Shown here: in pieces, positions 16,825 through 27,289 of the stretch | Position numbering within the stretch: position 1 is the first letter of the stretch | Layout: each line of letters starts with the position of its first letter | Origin: Betaproteobacteria bacterium | GTDB taxonomy: Bacteria; Pseudomonadota; Gammaproteobacteria; Burkholderiales; Rhodocyclaceae | Reading direction: 5' to 3' | Assembly (NCBI GenBank): GCA_016703785.1 | Contig: JADJBM010000014.1 | Location: forward strand, 106,878-170,877 | Length of the DNA: 64,000 nucleotides | The notes under the pieces: model-generated | What the model was told of the DNA's origin: nothing | Seen by the model: only the letters and a program-made list of their open reading frames with translations | Databases searched by the model: none | Program-made: the position numbers and the translations under genes

Positions 16825-19191
16825 TCAGATCGCTGCCCTGCGCAGCCGCAGCGCATTCGTCACGACCGAGGCCGAGCTGAAGCTCATCGCCAGCGCTGCG
16901 ATGAGCGGCGAGAGCAGGAGGCCGAACACCGGGTAAAGCACGCCAGCTGCGACCGGCACCCCAAGCGCGTTGTAGAGGAAGGCGAACGTCAGGTTCTGCC
17001 GCATATTGGCGACGGTGGCCAGCGAGAGGTTGCGAGCAGTGGCGATGCCGCGCAGGTCGCCCTTGACGAGCGTCACCTGCGCGCTGTTCATGGCCACGTC
17101 GGTGCCGGTGCCCATTGCGATGCCGACATTGGCGCGAGCGAGCGCCGGCGCGTCGTTGATGCCGTCGCCGACCATGGCGACGATACGGCCTTCAGCCTGA
17201 AGTTTGGCGACCAGATCGTTCTTGTCCTGCGGCTTGACCTCGCCATGGACGTCATCGATGCCGAGCCTGCGGCCTACGGCGCGTGCGGTGGTGAGGCCAT
17301 CGCCGGTCGCCATGACGACGGAGAGGCCGCTGGCGCGCAGACTCTCCAGCGCAGCCGGCGTCGAGGCCTTGATCGGATCCGAGACGGCAAGGAGGCCGGC
17401 CGTCTTGCCATCCACGGCAAGGTACATGACGCTCGCGCCTTCTTGGCGCAGGGTTTCTGCCTTTTGTTCGAGTGGGCGCCAGTCGACGCCGTCTTCTTCC
17501 ATCAGCGCGGTGTTGCCGATGGCCACTGCCTGACCCTCCACGGTGCCGCGCACGCCAATCCCGGAAGCGGACTCGAAGGTCGCTGGTGTGCTGAGCTTGA
17601 GTTCGCGCCGATGCGCTTCGGCGACGATGGCGTGGGCCAGCGGATGCTCGCTGCCCTGGTCCAGGCTCGCCGCCACGCGCAGGATGTCATCCTCGCGCCA
17701 GCCTTCTGCCGCCGCCAGACCGTGAAAGGCAGGTTTGCCCTCTGTCAGCGTGCCGGTCTTGTCGACGATGAGCGTATCGACCTGTCGCAGCGTTTCGATG
17801 GCCGCCGCATCGCGGAACAGCACCCCGTGGCCAGCCGCCTTGCCGGTGGCCACCATCACCGACATCGGCGTAGCCAGGCCGAGCGCGCAGGGACAGGCGA
17901 TGATGAGCACCGCAACGGCATTGATAACCCCGTAAGCCCAACTCGGCTGCGGACCGAAAAAGCCCCAGACGACGAGCGTGAGGATGGCAATCGCCACCAC
18001 TCCGACGACGAAATAGCCGGCCACTATGTCGGCCATCCGCTGCATCGGCGCGCGGGAGCGCTGCGCTTGCGCGACCATCTGCACGATCTGCGCAAGTACC
18101 GTCTGCGAGCCGATCTTCTCTGCCTGCATGATCAAGGCGCCGCTGGCATTGAGGGTCGCACCGATCAGCTTGTCGCCGGGCGACTTGTTCACCGGGATCG
18201 GCTCGCCGGTCAGCATGGATTCGTCCACCGCGCTCGATCCTTCGAGCACCGAACCGTCGACCGGCACTTTCTCGCCCGGCCGCACGCGCAGCCGGTCGCC
18301 GGGATGGACGTGGGTCAATGGGATATCTTCTTCGCTGCCGTCTTCGCGAATCCGGCGCGCGGTTTTCGGCGCAAGCCCGAGCAGCGCCTTGATGGCGGCC
18401 CCGGTCTCCGAGCGCGCCTTGAGTTCCAGCACCTGGCCAAACAGCGTCAGTGAAATAATCACCGCAGCCGCCTCGAAATACACCGCGACATGGCCGGCAA
18501 CCCGGAACGAGGGCGGAAACATGCCCGGCCATAGCGTGGCCACCACACTGTAGCAATAGGCCGCGCCGGTGCCGAGGCCGATCAGCGTCCACATGTTCGG
18601 ACTGCGATTGCGCACGGATTGCACGCCGCGCACGAAAAACGGCCAGCCCGACCACAGCACCACGGGCGTGGCAAGCGCCAGTTCCACCCAAGGCCGCGAT
18701 GCCCCGAGCAGCGGATCGAACAATCCGCCGGACATGGCGATTGCCGTCACGATCACTGTCAGCGGCAAGGTCCACCAGAAGCGGCGGCGGAAATCCGCCA
18801 GTTCGGGGTTCTCGCCCTCCTCCAACTCGGGCAGCACCGGCTCCAGCGCCATGCCGCACTTCGGACACGTTCCGGGGCCGGCTTGCCGCACTTCCGGATG
18901 CATGGGGCAGGTATATTCCGCGCCCTGCGGCACCTCCTGCGCTGTAGCAGGCTTCGGGGCCAGGTAGCGCTGCGGCTCCGCCTCGAATTTCGCCAGGCAC
19001 TTCGCGCTGCAAAAGCGGATTTCCCGGCCGGCATGGTGTGCCTTGTGCGGAGAATCCGGCTTGACCGTCATGCCGCAGACCGGATCCTTGCCCTCTGCCG
19101 GCTCCGGCGACGGACTAAGCCCGTCGTCACCATGGCCGCTGTCGTGGTGCTGCGTGTGGTGCTGATGATCATGTGCCATGGCGTCAGGCAC
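16825..19191 (-). CDS. copA: Copper/silver-exporting P1B-type ATPase
   Basis: A 788-residue heavy-metal pump. The N-terminus is His-rich (residues 7-20), followed by a YHS domain (DPVCGM at 36-41) and a metal-binding domain with CPMHP and CPKCGM (95-114) instead of a CXXC HMA domain. The membrane motif CPC is at 433-435, the phosphorylation site DKTGT at 477-481, HP at 516-517 and GDGIND near the C-terminus, all intact. The CPC motif indicates Cu(I)/Ag(I) transport out of the cytoplasm. The start is GTG at 19191 with AGGA just upstream, or ATG at 19179. It follows a cytochrome c gene by 5 bp. Confidence 0.95.
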   Translation of the reverse strand: MPDAMAHDHQHHTQHHDSGHGDDGLSPSPEPAEGKDPVCGMTVKPDSPHKAHHAGREIRFCSAKCLAKFEAEPQRYLAPKPATAQEVPQGAEYTCPMHPEVRQAGPGTCPKCGMALEPVLPELEEGENPELADFRRRFWWTLPLTVIVTAIAMSGGLFDPLLGASRPWVELALATPVVLWSGWPFFVRGVQSVRNRSPNMWTLIGLGTGAAYCYSVVATLWPGMFPPSFRVAGHVAVYFEAAAVIISLTLFGQVLELKARSETGAAIKALLGLAPKTARRIREDGSEEDIPLTHVHPGDRLRVRPGEKVPVDGSVLEGSSAVDESMLTGEPIPVNKSPGDKLIGATLNASGALIMQAEKIGSQTVLAQIVQMVAQAQRSRAPMQRMADIVAGYFVVGVVAIAILTLVVWGFFGPQPSWAYGVINAVAVLIIACPCALGLATPMSVMVATGKAAGHGVLFRDAAAIETLRQVDTLIVDKTGTLTEGKPAFHGLAAAEGWREDDILRVAASLDQGSEHPLAHAIVAEAHRRELKLSTPATFESASGIGVRGTVEGQAVAIGNTALMEEDGVDWRPLEQKAETLRQEGASVMYLAVDGKTAGLLAVSDPIKASTPAALESLRASGLSVVMATGDGLTTARAVGRRLGIDDVHGEVKPQDKNDLVAKLQAEGRIVAMVGDGINDAPALARANVGIAMGTGTDVAMNSAQVTLVKGDLRGIATARNLSLATVANMRQNLTFAFLYNALGVPVAAGVLYPVFGLLLSPLIAALAMSFSSASVVTNALRLRRAAI

Positions 19192-19196
19192 CCTTC

Positions 19197-19577
19197 CTAT
19201 TGAATGCCGGCGCGGCGTTGCATAGCGCGAACATAGGCGGTCACATGCGCAACGTCGTCCGGCTTCATGCCATGGATTGGCTGCATGTCGCCGAATTTCC
19301 AGTGATGTGCCCGCACGCCGTTCCTGACTGCCAGTTGGAAGGCTGCATCGGCATGGTGCGAAGGTTCATATACTCTGTGTAGAAACGGTGGCCCCTTGTC
19401 GGTCCCTTTCAGATCCAGGCCGTGGCAACTGGCGCAATTTTTTTCGAAGAGCGGTTTTCCGGCGGCCGGATTGGGCATCAGTCCCGGGCTGGGCCTGGGT
19501 ATCTGCAAGCTTTGTGCTGCTGTCGGCAAGCTGATCAAAGCTGCAAGCAGTACTGGCAAAATATTTCTGTGTGACAT
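19197..19577 (-). CDS. Periplasmic c-type cytochrome
   Basis: A 126-residue monoheme cytochrome c with a cleavable signal peptide (about 1-23) and heme motif CASCH at residues 48-52; the axial Met is probably in [10 protein letters not shown]. Its stop codon overlaps the ribosome site of copA, so the two are coupled. It is the second cytochrome c of the island. Confidence 0.88.
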   Translation of the reverse strand: MSHRNILPVLLAALISLPTAAQSLQIPRPSPGLMPNPAAGKPLFEKNCASCHGLDLKGTDKGPPFLHRVYEPSHHADAAFQLAVRNGVRAHHWKFGDMQPIHGMKPDDVAHVTAYVRAMQRRAGIQ

Positions 19578-19782
19578 TCAGCCTCCTTTGCCGTCTCGGG
19601 TGCCCGCTCCGGGTGGTAGCGAGGAACAGCACGCGCGGGTTTGCGCTTGCCTATGCGATTCCCTGTTGGCGCGCATCCATGCACGAAACGCCGCCCACTG
19701 CTTTCTCAGCCAAACCAGCACGTTGTTCCAGGACGAAGCGTGCCAAACAACCTGCGGGATGAATCTGTGTTTCGTGCCGAAT
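19578..19782. other. 205-bp gap inside the copper island, no gene seen
   Basis: Lies between the cytochrome c start and the YHS gene stop. Open frames here are arginine/cysteine-rich and not protein-like. No clear terminator, box or repeat was found. A promoter for the cytochrome-copA unit may lie here, but I cannot point to one. Confidence 0.4.
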
Positions 19783-19992
19783 TCAACATGGCGGCTGTTT
19801 GGGTGGCATGCCATGCTGACGATGCGCACGAAGGTAGCGTTGCGGGTCCGCAAGGAACGCATCCCTGCATACTTGCGCGCAAAAATAGTAGGTCTTGCGC
19901 TGATACTCGACTTCCGCAACCGCGGTGAGTCGGCTAACGACCATGCCGCAAACAGGGTCCTTGTAGCTTCTTTCGTCCGGATTGCGTTTCAT
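19783..19992 (-). CDS. YHS-domain protein, 69 aa
   Basis: A small soluble protein with the YHS signature: DPVCGM near residue 12 and YYFCAQVCRDAFLADPQRYL. YHS domains bind copper or other soft metals and often occur at the N-terminus of copper ATPases, as in copA of this island. This free version may be a cytoplasmic metal chaperone, which is inference. Confidence 0.85.
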   Translation of the reverse strand: MKRNPDERSYKDPVCGMVVSRLTAVAEVEYQRKTYYFCAQVCRDAFLADPQRYLRAHRQHGMPPKQPPC

Positions 19993-20013
19993 ATTTGCTT
20001 CTTGAGCCCGGAA

Positions 20014-20538
20014 TCAATTGCCCGGCTTGGCAGGCTCGCCCTGCTGCATCCCCATGCGGCCCTGCATCATCATTTGCATCATGTCCATGCGCTTTTCCAT
20101 CATGTCCATGCGCTTGGCCATCATGTCTCCGGACCCCGCCATCCCCTGCCCCATCATGCCCTGGCCGCCCATCATGCCCATGCCACCCTTGCCCATCATT
20201 CCGCCTTCCATCATCGGGCAGCCCATCATGCCGCCGCTCATCATCCCGGCCTGCATGCCACGTGCCATCTGCATGCTCTCCTGCATGGTCTGCATGTGCT
20301 CGGTCATCGTTTTTTGCCGCTCCTCGTCGGTCTTCGCTTTGGCAATGCGGTCGAGCTGGCCTTGCATCTTCTTTACGTTGTCCTGCATCTTCCTGACGGC
20401 CTGCTCGGGCTTGACCGCCGGCTTGGCGATCGCGGCCTTGGTCTCTTGGCTTTTTTCCGGATGATGGGAATCATCAGCAAACACGGGGGCCGCGAACGCG
20501 AGCGAGGCGGCAAAGGCTGTAATGGCAAGTTTGTTCAT
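20014..20538 (-). CDS. Met-rich periplasmic protein
   Basis: A 174-residue secreted protein: signal peptide, a helical charged region (about 35-90), then a C-terminal half dominated by MMxGGMM-type repeats, a single CPMM and RMDMMEKRMDMM. ATG at 20538 is preferred because GGAG lies 8 bp upstream. Methionine clusters suggest Cu(I)/Ag(I) binding in the periplasm. It is not homologous by eye to the Spy-like Met-rich protein at 13.6 kb, so the island holds two different Met-rich proteins. Confidence 0.8.
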   Translation of the reverse strand: MNKLAITAFAASLAFAAPVFADDSHHPEKSQETKAAIAKPAVKPEQAVRKMQDNVKKMQGQLDRIAKAKTDEERQKTMTEHMQTMQESMQMARGMQAGMMSGGMMGCPMMEGGMMGKGGMGMMGGQGMMGQGMAGSGDMMAKRMDMMEKRMDMMQMMMQGRMGMQQGEPAKPGN

Positions 20539-20565
20539 GGTCATATCTCCGTAGGTGTGTAAGTT

Positions 20566-21018
20566 TCAGTGCTTGTGGTCGGTATGCGTATCTTTCGCGA
20601 CTACGATCGGGGTAAAGCGCGCCTGTTCCGTCTGCTTGCCGGCCAAGGTGACCGACACCACCACCTTCATGTCGGGGGACGAGACGTACTTCGCGACACC
20701 CTTCATGCGATTGTCACCGTCAGGTTGCAGCGTCGCAGTGGCCTTGAGTTTCCCGGCAAGGATCGTCGCTGTACCGCTGGCGCCCGCAGTGGGTACTTTC
20801 TGACCGGCGTGATCGGTCACATACACCACGACCGGGTTTTCCTTCACATCATTGACGCCCTTCACCACGACCAACTCGTAGTGGTATGGGCCCGCCATGC
20901 GCAACTGGCCGCCGTTGGGCGCCTTCTGCGTGTCGAGATAGGCGTCGTCGTGGGCCAGGGCGGCGCCCGTGGCAAAAGTCAGTCCCAGCAGGACGGCGAT
21001 GGAAGCGATGCGTTTCAT
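20566..21018 (-). CDS. Periplasmic protein of the metal-efflux operon
   Basis: A 150-residue secreted protein with a signal peptide ending at ALA and a beta-rich domain (GPYHYELVVVKG, NPVVVYVTDHAG), with His at both mature ends (HDDAY, HTDHKH). ATG at 21018 has AAGGAG about 6 bp upstream. It directly follows the RND pump gene and may act as a periplasmic metal-binding accessory. Family not recognised. Confidence 0.8.
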   Translation of the reverse strand: MKRIASIAVLLGLTFATGAALAHDDAYLDTQKAPNGGQLRMAGPYHYELVVVKGVNDVKENPVVVYVTDHAGQKVPTAGASGTATILAGKLKATATLQPDGDNRMKGVAKYVSSPDMKVVVSVTLAGKQTEQARFTPIVVAKDTHTDHKH

Positions 21019-21052
21019 TGCGTGCTCCTTCAAAAATGTGCCCAGAGGGCGA

Positions 21053-24000
21053 TCAAAAACTTTCCTGCTCTTTTGAGGCTAACAGGCGTACGAGGGCCTT
21101 CTCACCCCACAAGCGGAACATCACCGGTGTCAGCAGAGTGTCGAGCAGCGTCGAGCTCACCAGCCCGCCGAAGATCACCACCGCCACCGGGTGCAGCACT
21201 TCCTTGCCGGGCGCGTCGGCCGAAAGCAGCAGCGGCACCAGGGCGAAGGCCGCCACCAACGCCGTCATCAGCACCGGCGTCAGGCGCTCGAGCGAACCGC
21301 GCACGATCATGTGGTCGCCGAAGCGCTCGCCCTCGAAGGCGCACAGGTTGATGTAATGGCTGATCTTGAGAATGCCGTTGCGCGTGGCAATGCCGGTCAG
21401 GGTGATGAAGCCCACCAGCGCCGCCACCGAGAGCGGCTGGCCGGAGATCCATAGCGCGATGACACTGCCCACCAGGGCCAGCGGGATGTTGCCCATGATG
21501 ATGGCCGTCAGCACGGCGGAACGGTAACGGCTGTAGAGCACGAGAAAGATCATCGTCAGCGACACCAGCGCCAGCAGGGAAATCAGACGGGCAGCCTGCT
21601 CCTGCGCCTGGAACTGGCCTTCGAGTGCCGTGAAGTAGCCTTCAGGCATCGGCCGTGCGGAAAGCTCGACACGAATGTCGTCAATGACTTTCGACATGTC
21701 GCGTCCGTCGCTGTTGGCCGAGATGACGATGCGCCGGCGTGAATTCTCGCGGCTGACCTGGTTCGGCCCGTCGCCATCCTCGATTGTCGCCAGACGCGAG
21801 AGCGGCACGTGCCCGCCGGGCGTCTCGATCAGCAGGTTCGGCAGTTCCTGCAGGCCGCGTCCGCTTTCGGGCAGACGCACAAGCAAATCGAAACGCCGGT
21901 TGCCTTCGACGATCTGCGTGATGCGCTCGCCTTCGATCATCTGCTCGAGGGAACGCAGCAGACTGCCCGGCGCGACGCCATAGCGCGCCGCCTGCTCGTA
22001 GTCGACGCGGATCTTGATCTGCGGGATCAGCACCTGTTTCTCGATCTGCAGGTCGGTGATGCCGGGTATCTTTGCCAAGCGCGCGCGCAAGTCACCCGCC
22101 AGGCCGCGCAGGGTATCGAGATCGTCGCCATACACCTTGAGGGCGATCTGGGCACGCACGCCGGAGAGAAGATGGTCCAGCCGGTGAGAGATGGGCTGGC
22201 CGACGTTGCTGACCGCTGGCAGCACGGCCAGCCGGGCGCGGATGTCGCTGATGATGGCCTCGCGATTGCGCTCGGAGGCCTTGAGGTCGACGTCGATTTC
22301 CGAGTAATGCACGCCCTCGGCATGCTCGTCGAGCTCGGCACGCCCGGTGCGTCGGCCGACCTTGGTGACTTCCGAAACCTGGGCAATGAGTTCCTCGGCG
22401 AGCGTGCCGATGCGGTTCGACTCGGCGAGCGCGGTGCCGGGGTTAAACAGCACGTTCACCGTCAGCGTGCCTTCGTTGAAGGGCGGCAGGAAGGCGCGTG
22501 GAAAAAGCGGAATGGTGGCGGCGGCAATCACCACCGTCACCAAGGCGCCCAGGAGCAGCTTGCGGCTGTTCGCGAACGACCAGTGCAAAAACTTCGTATC
22601 CCAGCGCTTCAACCAGATGACCAGCGGGCTGTCGCCGGCATGCAATTGCTTCATCCTCGGCAGAAGGTAGTAGGCCATCACCGGCGTAACGGTGACCGAG
22701 ACGATCATGCTGGCGAGGATGGAAACAATGTAGGCCACGCCGAGCGGCGTGAACAGCCGCCCCTCGATACCCGGCAGGACGAACAGCGGCACGAACACCA
22801 GCACGATGATCACCGTGGCGTAGACGATGGCGGAGCGCACTTCCAGCGTCGCCTTGGCGATGACTTCCGCGACGGGCCGCGGTTCGGCCAGGGTGCGATT
22901 GATCTTCAGGCGGCGCAGGACGTTCTCGACGCCGACGACGGCATCATCGACCAGCTCGCCGATGGCGATGGCCAGCCCGCCCAGCGTCATGGTGTTGATG
23001 GACAGGCCGAAGTAGTGGAACACCAGTGCCGTCGCCAGCAGCGAGACGGGAATGGCCGTCAGCGAAATGAGGGTGGTGCGCACATTCAGCAGGAACAGGA
23101 AGAGGATCACCGCCACCAGGATGGCGCCGTCGCGCAGCGCTTCCTCGACGTTGGTCACCGAGTGCTCGATGAAGTCGGCCTGCTTGAAGAGGAACTGCGG
23201 CGCCTCGACGCCCTGCGGCAAGGACTTCGACAATTCGGTCATGGCATGCTCGACCTCGCGGGTGAGCGCCACGCTATCGGCGGAAGGCTGCTTCTGCACG
23301 GAGAGGATCACGGCGGGCTTGGCGTTGTAGCCGGCATCGCCGCGCTTGATGGCCGGCGCCAGTTTCACCTCGGCGACCTGTTTGAGGAGGATGGGCTGTC
23401 CGCTGCGGATCGCCACCACCAGGTTCTGCAGATCCTCGATGCGGCTGGTGCGCCCGATCTGGCGGATCAGGTATTCGCGGCCCTGCGCCTCGAGGAAGCC
23501 GCCGCTGGTGTTGGCGCCGAAGTCCTTCAGCGCGCCTTCCAGCTTCTCGCGCTCGACGCCAAGTGCCTGCAGCTGCGCCGGCTTCAGTTCGACGCGGTAC
23601 TGCCGCACTTCGCCACCGATCGGAATCACCTGGGCGATGCCGGGAATGGTCAGCAGGCGCGGCCGCATCACCCAGTCGGCGTATTCGCGCACCTGCATCG
23701 GGCTGACTTTCTCCGGGTCCGCCGGCAGTGCGATGAGCAGGATCTCGCCCATGATCGAGGAGATCGGGCCCAGCTGCGGCACGATGCCCTCGGGCAGCTG
23801 CTCGCGCACCAGGTTCAGCCGCTCGGCGATCTGCTGGCGGTTGCGGTAGATGTCCGAGCCCCATTCGAACTCGACATAGACGATCGACAGGCCGACGCCG
23901 GAAACGGAACGCACGCGCGTGACGCCCGGCATGCCGTTCATGCTCGACTCGATGGGAAAGGTGACGAGCTGCTCGACTTCCTCCGGCGCCATGCCGCCGG

Positions 24001-24157
24001 CCTCGGTCATCAGCGTCACCGTCGGCTTGTTGAGGTCGGGGAAGACATCCACCGGCATCTGGCGGACGGTCAGCGCGCCGTAGATCACCAGCAGCAGTGA
24101 CACGCCAATGACGATCAGGCGCTGCTTCAGGCTGGTGTTGATGATGTAATCAAACAT
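21053..24157 (-). CDS. Heavy-metal efflux RND transporter (CzcA/CusA superfamily)
   Basis: A 1034-residue HME-RND proton antiporter, the inner-membrane pump of a tripartite efflux system, with two large periplasmic loops and 12 expected transmembrane helices. The TM4 motif reads [15 protein letters not shown] (residues 398-412), with an Asp-Asp pair at 404-405. That is not the DAA form of the Cu/Ag pump CusA nor the DG form of CzcA. The periplasmic segment [18 protein letters not shown] also lacks the methionines of CusA. Metal specificity is therefore open despite the copper surroundings. It is followed by its adaptor 14 bp upstream in gene order. Confidence 0.92.
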   Translation of the reverse strand: MFDYIINTSLKQRLIVIGVSLLLVIYGALTVRQMPVDVFPDLNKPTVTLMTEAGGMAPEEVEQLVTFPIESSMNGMPGVTRVRSVSGVGLSIVYVEFEWGSDIYRNRQQIAERLNLVREQLPEGIVPQLGPISSIMGEILLIALPADPEKVSPMQVREYADWVMRPRLLTIPGIAQVIPIGGEVRQYRVELKPAQLQALGVEREKLEGALKDFGANTSGGFLEAQGREYLIRQIGRTSRIEDLQNLVVAIRSGQPILLKQVAEVKLAPAIKRGDAGYNAKPAVILSVQKQPSADSVALTREVEHAMTELSKSLPQGVEAPQFLFKQADFIEHSVTNVEEALRDGAILVAVILFLFLLNVRTTLISLTAIPVSLLATALVFHYFGLSINTMTLGGLAIAIGELVDDAVVGVENVLRRLKINRTLAEPRPVAEVIAKATLEVRSAIVYATVIIVLVFVPLFVLPGIEGRLFTPLGVAYIVSILASMIVSVTVTPVMAYYLLPRMKQLHAGDSPLVIWLKRWDTKFLHWSFANSRKLLLGALVTVVIAAATIPLFPRAFLPPFNEGTLTVNVLFNPGTALAESNRIGTLAEELIAQVSEVTKVGRRTGRAELDEHAEGVHYSEIDVDLKASERNREAIISDIRARLAVLPAVSNVGQPISHRLDHLLSGVRAQIALKVYGDDLDTLRGLAGDLRARLAKIPGITDLQIEKQVLIPQIKIRVDYEQAARYGVAPGSLLRSLEQMIEGERITQIVEGNRRFDLLVRLPESGRGLQELPNLLIETPGGHVPLSRLATIEDGDGPNQVSRENSRRRIVISANSDGRDMSKVIDDIRVELSARPMPEGYFTALEGQFQAQEQAARLISLLALVSLTMIFLVLYSRYRSAVLTAIIMGNIPLALVGSVIALWISGQPLSVAALVGFITLTGIATRNGILKISHYINLCAFEGERFGDHMIVRGSLERLTPVLMTALVAAFALVPLLLSADAPGKEVLHPVAVVIFGGLVSSTLLDTLLTPVMFRLWGEKALVRLLASKEQESF

Positions 24158-24170
24158 TGCCGTCCCTCGC

Positions 24171-25352
24171 TCAGCGCACTTGCGCCAGCAGGCCGGCGCC
24201 GTCGGTGACGACCCGCTCGCCGTTCGCCAGGCCCGAGGTCACCGCCGCCGTCACCGCATCGAGCGACTGGATGCGAACCTTGCGCAGGACAAAGCGTTCC
24301 GCCCCGTCACGAACCCAGATCGCCGTCTCGCCGGCGCTGACTTTCACCAGCGCCGCCTGCGGCACTGCCGCGCCCTTTGTCGTGCGCGTGGTTTTGGCGA
24401 TCACCTTGAGCGGCTGGCCGACTGCCACCGGTGCATCCTGCGCGACGACCCGGAAGAGGAGCGGCATGGCCTGGTCACGCAACAGAAGACCGCCGCCGAC
24501 GAACTGCAGCTTGAGGACGCCGCCGGACACCGGCGCACTCGCCTCGCCGATGCCGTCCGCCAGCGCCGGATCGTAGGCCAGGGCCTCGACGGCCAGCCGC
24601 GCCGGATCGACGACCTCGAACAACACTTCCTTCGACTCGACCACCTGACCGGCCACCACGTTGGCAGCGGCGATCATGCCCGACACCGGCGCCCGCAAGG
24701 GCTCCGCGGCGCCGACGCTGGCGCCGACCGCGGCGCGGCGCTTCTTCAACGCTTCGGCTTCGAAGCGCGCCGCCTCGATCTCCTTCTGCGGCACCGCGCC
24801 TTCGAGCTGCTCGTAGCGGGCCAGCTTTCTTTCGGCGATGGCCAGCTGCGCATCGAGTTCCGCGAACTGGGCTTGCTGGTTGCCCCGCTCGATGCTGCTG
24901 GCCGTGGGCCGGAGGTAGGCCAGCACCTGCCCCTTGGTGACCCTCTGCCCCAGCGTCGGCAGTCCTTTCGGTCCGGCCTCGATGCGGCCGGACTGGGCCG
25001 CCTGGATGCGCCCGCCGGCATTGGGATCAGCGATGATCCTGCCGTTGAACTCCACGGTTGCAGCCAGATCCCCGATTTCAGCTACCATGTGGCGCAGGCC
25101 GAGCTGGCGCTGCACGCCCTTTGGCACGAACAGGCTGCCATCGGGCAGCCGCAGCGCCGAAACCGATTCCACGCTCATGCCGCCCGCGGCAGCGGGCTTG
25201 GCATTATTGGCAATGGCGGCCGGCTTCTTGTCCTTGCTGTGGTCCTCGTCGCCGTGGGCGGCAGCCTGCCCGGCCGCAAGTCCGATCAGCGCGGCAGCGA
25301 GGATGGCCAAGGGTGCGGCCATGGGAGCGGCTGCAAGTTGAATGCGAGACAT
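24171..25352 (-). CDS. RND efflux adaptor (membrane fusion protein)
   Basis: A 393-residue HlyD/CusB-type adaptor: signal peptide ending in AAA, His-rich mature N-terminus (HGDEDHS), lipoyl-like half motifs around a coiled-coil hairpin (about residues 130-230), beta-barrel, and C-terminal domain. The start at 25352 (MSRIQL) has AAGGA 8 bp upstream; ATG at 25361 is too close to it. It links the RND pump to the outer-membrane channel. The His-rich N-terminus could bind metal. Confidence 0.9.
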   Translation of the reverse strand: MSRIQLAAAPMAAPLAILAAALIGLAAGQAAAHGDEDHSKDKKPAAIANNAKPAAAGGMSVESVSALRLPDGSLFVPKGVQRQLGLRHMVAEIGDLAATVEFNGRIIADPNAGGRIQAAQSGRIEAGPKGLPTLGQRVTKGQVLAYLRPTASSIERGNQQAQFAELDAQLAIAERKLARYEQLEGAVPQKEIEAARFEAEALKKRRAAVGASVGAAEPLRAPVSGMIAAANVVAGQVVESKEVLFEVVDPARLAVEALAYDPALADGIGEASAPVSGGVLKLQFVGGGLLLRDQAMPLLFRVVAQDAPVAVGQPLKVIAKTTRTTKGAAVPQAALVKVSAGETAIWVRDGAERFVLRKVRIQSLDAVTAAVTSGLANGERVVTDGAGLLAQVR

Positions 25353-25369
25353 GGATTTCATCCTTGGTG

Positions 25370-25888
25370 TTAGCGAATCTGTTTGCGACGGCGGGCGACA
25401 ACCAGACCGGCGCCGGCAAGCAGCAGCACGCCTGCGGCACTCCATGCGGTCGTTACGTCCCATGAGCGCTTGTGCTCGACCCCTTCAGACGGGCCGCTGA
25501 GGTCGAGCGTGGCGGTGAGCAGGTCGGCGCTCTCGCCCGCCTGTATTGAAATGGCCAGCGGATACTTGCCGGGTTGGGCGAAAACCTCACCCGGCAGCAC
25601 ATAGACGCCAGGGGAAGCCTGGGCCGCCACCGCCTTGAATGCCCCGCTCTCCACTTCGATTTCGGCATCGGCCACGGGGGCATTGTCGGCATAGCGGTCA
25701 AGGTAGAGGGTCAGTTTCCCGGCCGCCAGCACGGCGACCAGTTCGAAGTCCTCGGTCTGCGCAGAGGCGCGCGGCGCGACGTCGCCAGTCAATGCCGGAG
25801 CGACATCATGGCTGTGATCTTCGCCGCCGTGGGCCCAGGCGGCCGCAGTGAAGAAAGCTGCGACGGCGAATGTAATGAGGTGCTTCAT
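25370..25888 (-). CDS. His-containing periplasmic protein with C-terminal membrane anchor
   Basis: A 172-residue protein: signal peptide (about 1-18), His-rich segment HGGEDHSHD, an Ig-like beta domain, and a C-terminal transmembrane helix (AAGVLLLAGAGLVVA) ending RRRKQIR. It lies between the adaptor and channel genes and overlaps the channel gene by 4 bp (ATGA). Likely an accessory of the pump; I do not know a functional name. Confidence 0.82.
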   Translation of the reverse strand: MKHLITFAVAAFFTAAAWAHGGEDHSHDVAPALTGDVAPRASAQTEDFELVAVLAAGKLTLYLDRYADNAPVADAEIEVESGAFKAVAAQASPGVYVLPGEVFAQPGKYPLAISIQAGESADLLTATLDLSGPSEGVEHKRSWDVTTAWSAAGVLLLAGAGLVVARRRKQIR

Positions 25889-27093
25889 GGCAGTACTCCC
25901 AGGGCTTGTTTGAGACGGGATTGGGACGCGGCGCGCGCGACCTGCTGGCGGTTGAAGAAAGCTTCGGCCTCGAAGGCACTGGCACGCGCGCGCAGCAACG
26001 TCGCCAGGTCCGACTCGCCCAGGGAAAAGGCCCTCTCGGCGAGCCGCTGGTTGTCGGCGGTCAGTTCGCGGCGCTCCCGCGCCATGGCGAGCTGGCGCCC
26101 CGCCGCTTCGAAATCGAGGCGGGACTTGTCAACATCGAGTTTCAGCCGGAGCTGGGCCAGCGCCTGCTCGGCGTCGGCCTGGGACGCCTCGATGCGCGCA
26201 GCAGCGTTTTCCTGGCGCACGCGCGGGCCGGAGGAAAAGGGGATGGTCAGCTTGACGCCGACGAGATTTGCGTAGGGCTCGGAGAACTCCCCTCGCTCCC
26301 GCACCATGCGCACGGCAAATTCCGGCGCATCGCGACGCGTTTCCTCGGCCACCTTGAGCCTGGCGCGCGCCGTGCGCGCGGCGGCGGCGACGGCGGCAAT
26401 CTGCGGGTGATCCACAGACGGCTCACGCGTGCGGACCGGGCGTTCTTCGGCCAGATCTGACGGGGCGGCTACTCCAGTGAGGTTGCGCCAGGCCTGTTCC
26501 GCCTGCAGCAGTGCCGCTTCGGCCTCGATGGCCTCCGCTTCCGCAGCGAGCCGCTCACTCCTCGCCAGGTTGGCGTCGATCCGCGACAAATCGCCAGCCT
26601 TGAAGCGGCGCAGCACGTCGCCCTCCAGCGCGCGGGCGGTGGCCGTCCGCTGTCCGGCCAGGGCGCGGGTATGCCGTGACGCAGCAACGGCCCACCAGGC
26701 TTCGCGCACCTCGCCGGCAACCTGCAGGCGCAATGCGGCGCGGCGCGCAGCCACCTCCGCCGCGGCACTCTCCGCTTCGGCCTCACGCGCCGCCTGCTGC
26801 CCGGGCAGCCAGAGCGGGACGGCCATCTCCGCCTCCCATTCCTGCTTGCCGCGGTTGCGATTGAGCCGGTCGTTGAGGCTGGACAGCGACAGCGCGGCCG
26901 GTCCGGGCGTGATGCTGCCCGCGACCTCGGCACGGGCCTGGGCCTCATCCTGCCGTGCCGCCATGGCGGCAGCCTGCGGATGGCGCGCCCAGGCCTGCTC
27001 CAGTCCTTCGGCCAGTGTCTGGGCCTGGGCCGGCATCACAGCAAGATGCAGGGCCAGAAATCCCGGCATCAATGCAATCGTTCTGTTCTTCAT
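25885..27093 (-). CDS. TolC-family outer-membrane efflux channel
   Basis: A 402-residue outer-membrane factor with a signal peptide (MKNRTIALMPG to AQAQ) and the long amphipathic helices of the TolC/CusC/CzcC group. ATG at 27093 is used; an upstream open stretch to 27282 has no ribosome site and crosses the promoter palindrome. First gene of the minus-strand pump operon, divergent from the two-component system. Confidence 0.9.
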   Translation of the reverse strand: MKNRTIALMPGFLALHLAVMPAQAQTLAEGLEQAWARHPQAAAMAARQDEAQARAEVAGSITPGPAALSLSSLNDRLNRNRGKQEWEAEMAVPLWLPGQQAAREAEAESAAAEVAARRAALRLQVAGEVREAWWAVAASRHTRALAGQRTATARALEGDVLRRFKAGDLSRIDANLARSERLAAEAEAIEAEAALLQAEQAWRNLTGVAAPSDLAEERPVRTREPSVDHPQIAAVAAAARTARARLKVAEETRRDAPEFAVRMVRERGEFSEPYANLVGVKLTIPFSSGPRVRQENAAARIEASQADAEQALAQLRLKLDVDKSRLDFEAAGRQLAMARERRELTADNQRLAERAFSLGESDLATLLRARASAFEAEAFFNRQQVARAASQSRLKQALGVLP

Positions 27094-27211
27094 GGCATTC
27101 CGTGTTGTTTGCAGCTGATCTGGAGGAGGCACACTGCGGGATGCATTGGCTTCACTCCCCATCTCGACCGCCATGATGCTTTCCGGCGCCCAACAAATAG
27201 CTGACAGCGTC

Positions 27212-27227
27212 ATTACAAATTTGTAAT
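27212..27227. promoter_or_regulatory. CusR/CopR-like box in divergent promoter
   Basis: ATTACAAATTTGTAAT is a perfect 16-bp palindrome between the divergent TolC-family and response-regulator genes. It has the TTACA...TGTAA form of copper-responsive CopR/CusR operators as I remember them. Its position suits control of both the pump operon and the regulator. Confidence 0.65.
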
Positions 27228-27289
27228 CTTCAACAAATGGGGACCTGCGCATGCACAATGCCTCCCATAACCATGGCCGCAAGAGGGCA

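Noticed and set aside
21053..24157. Naming the RND pump CusA because of its copper neighbourhood
   Set aside because: The TM4 motif and the lack of the methionine ladder do not support the CusA subgroup.
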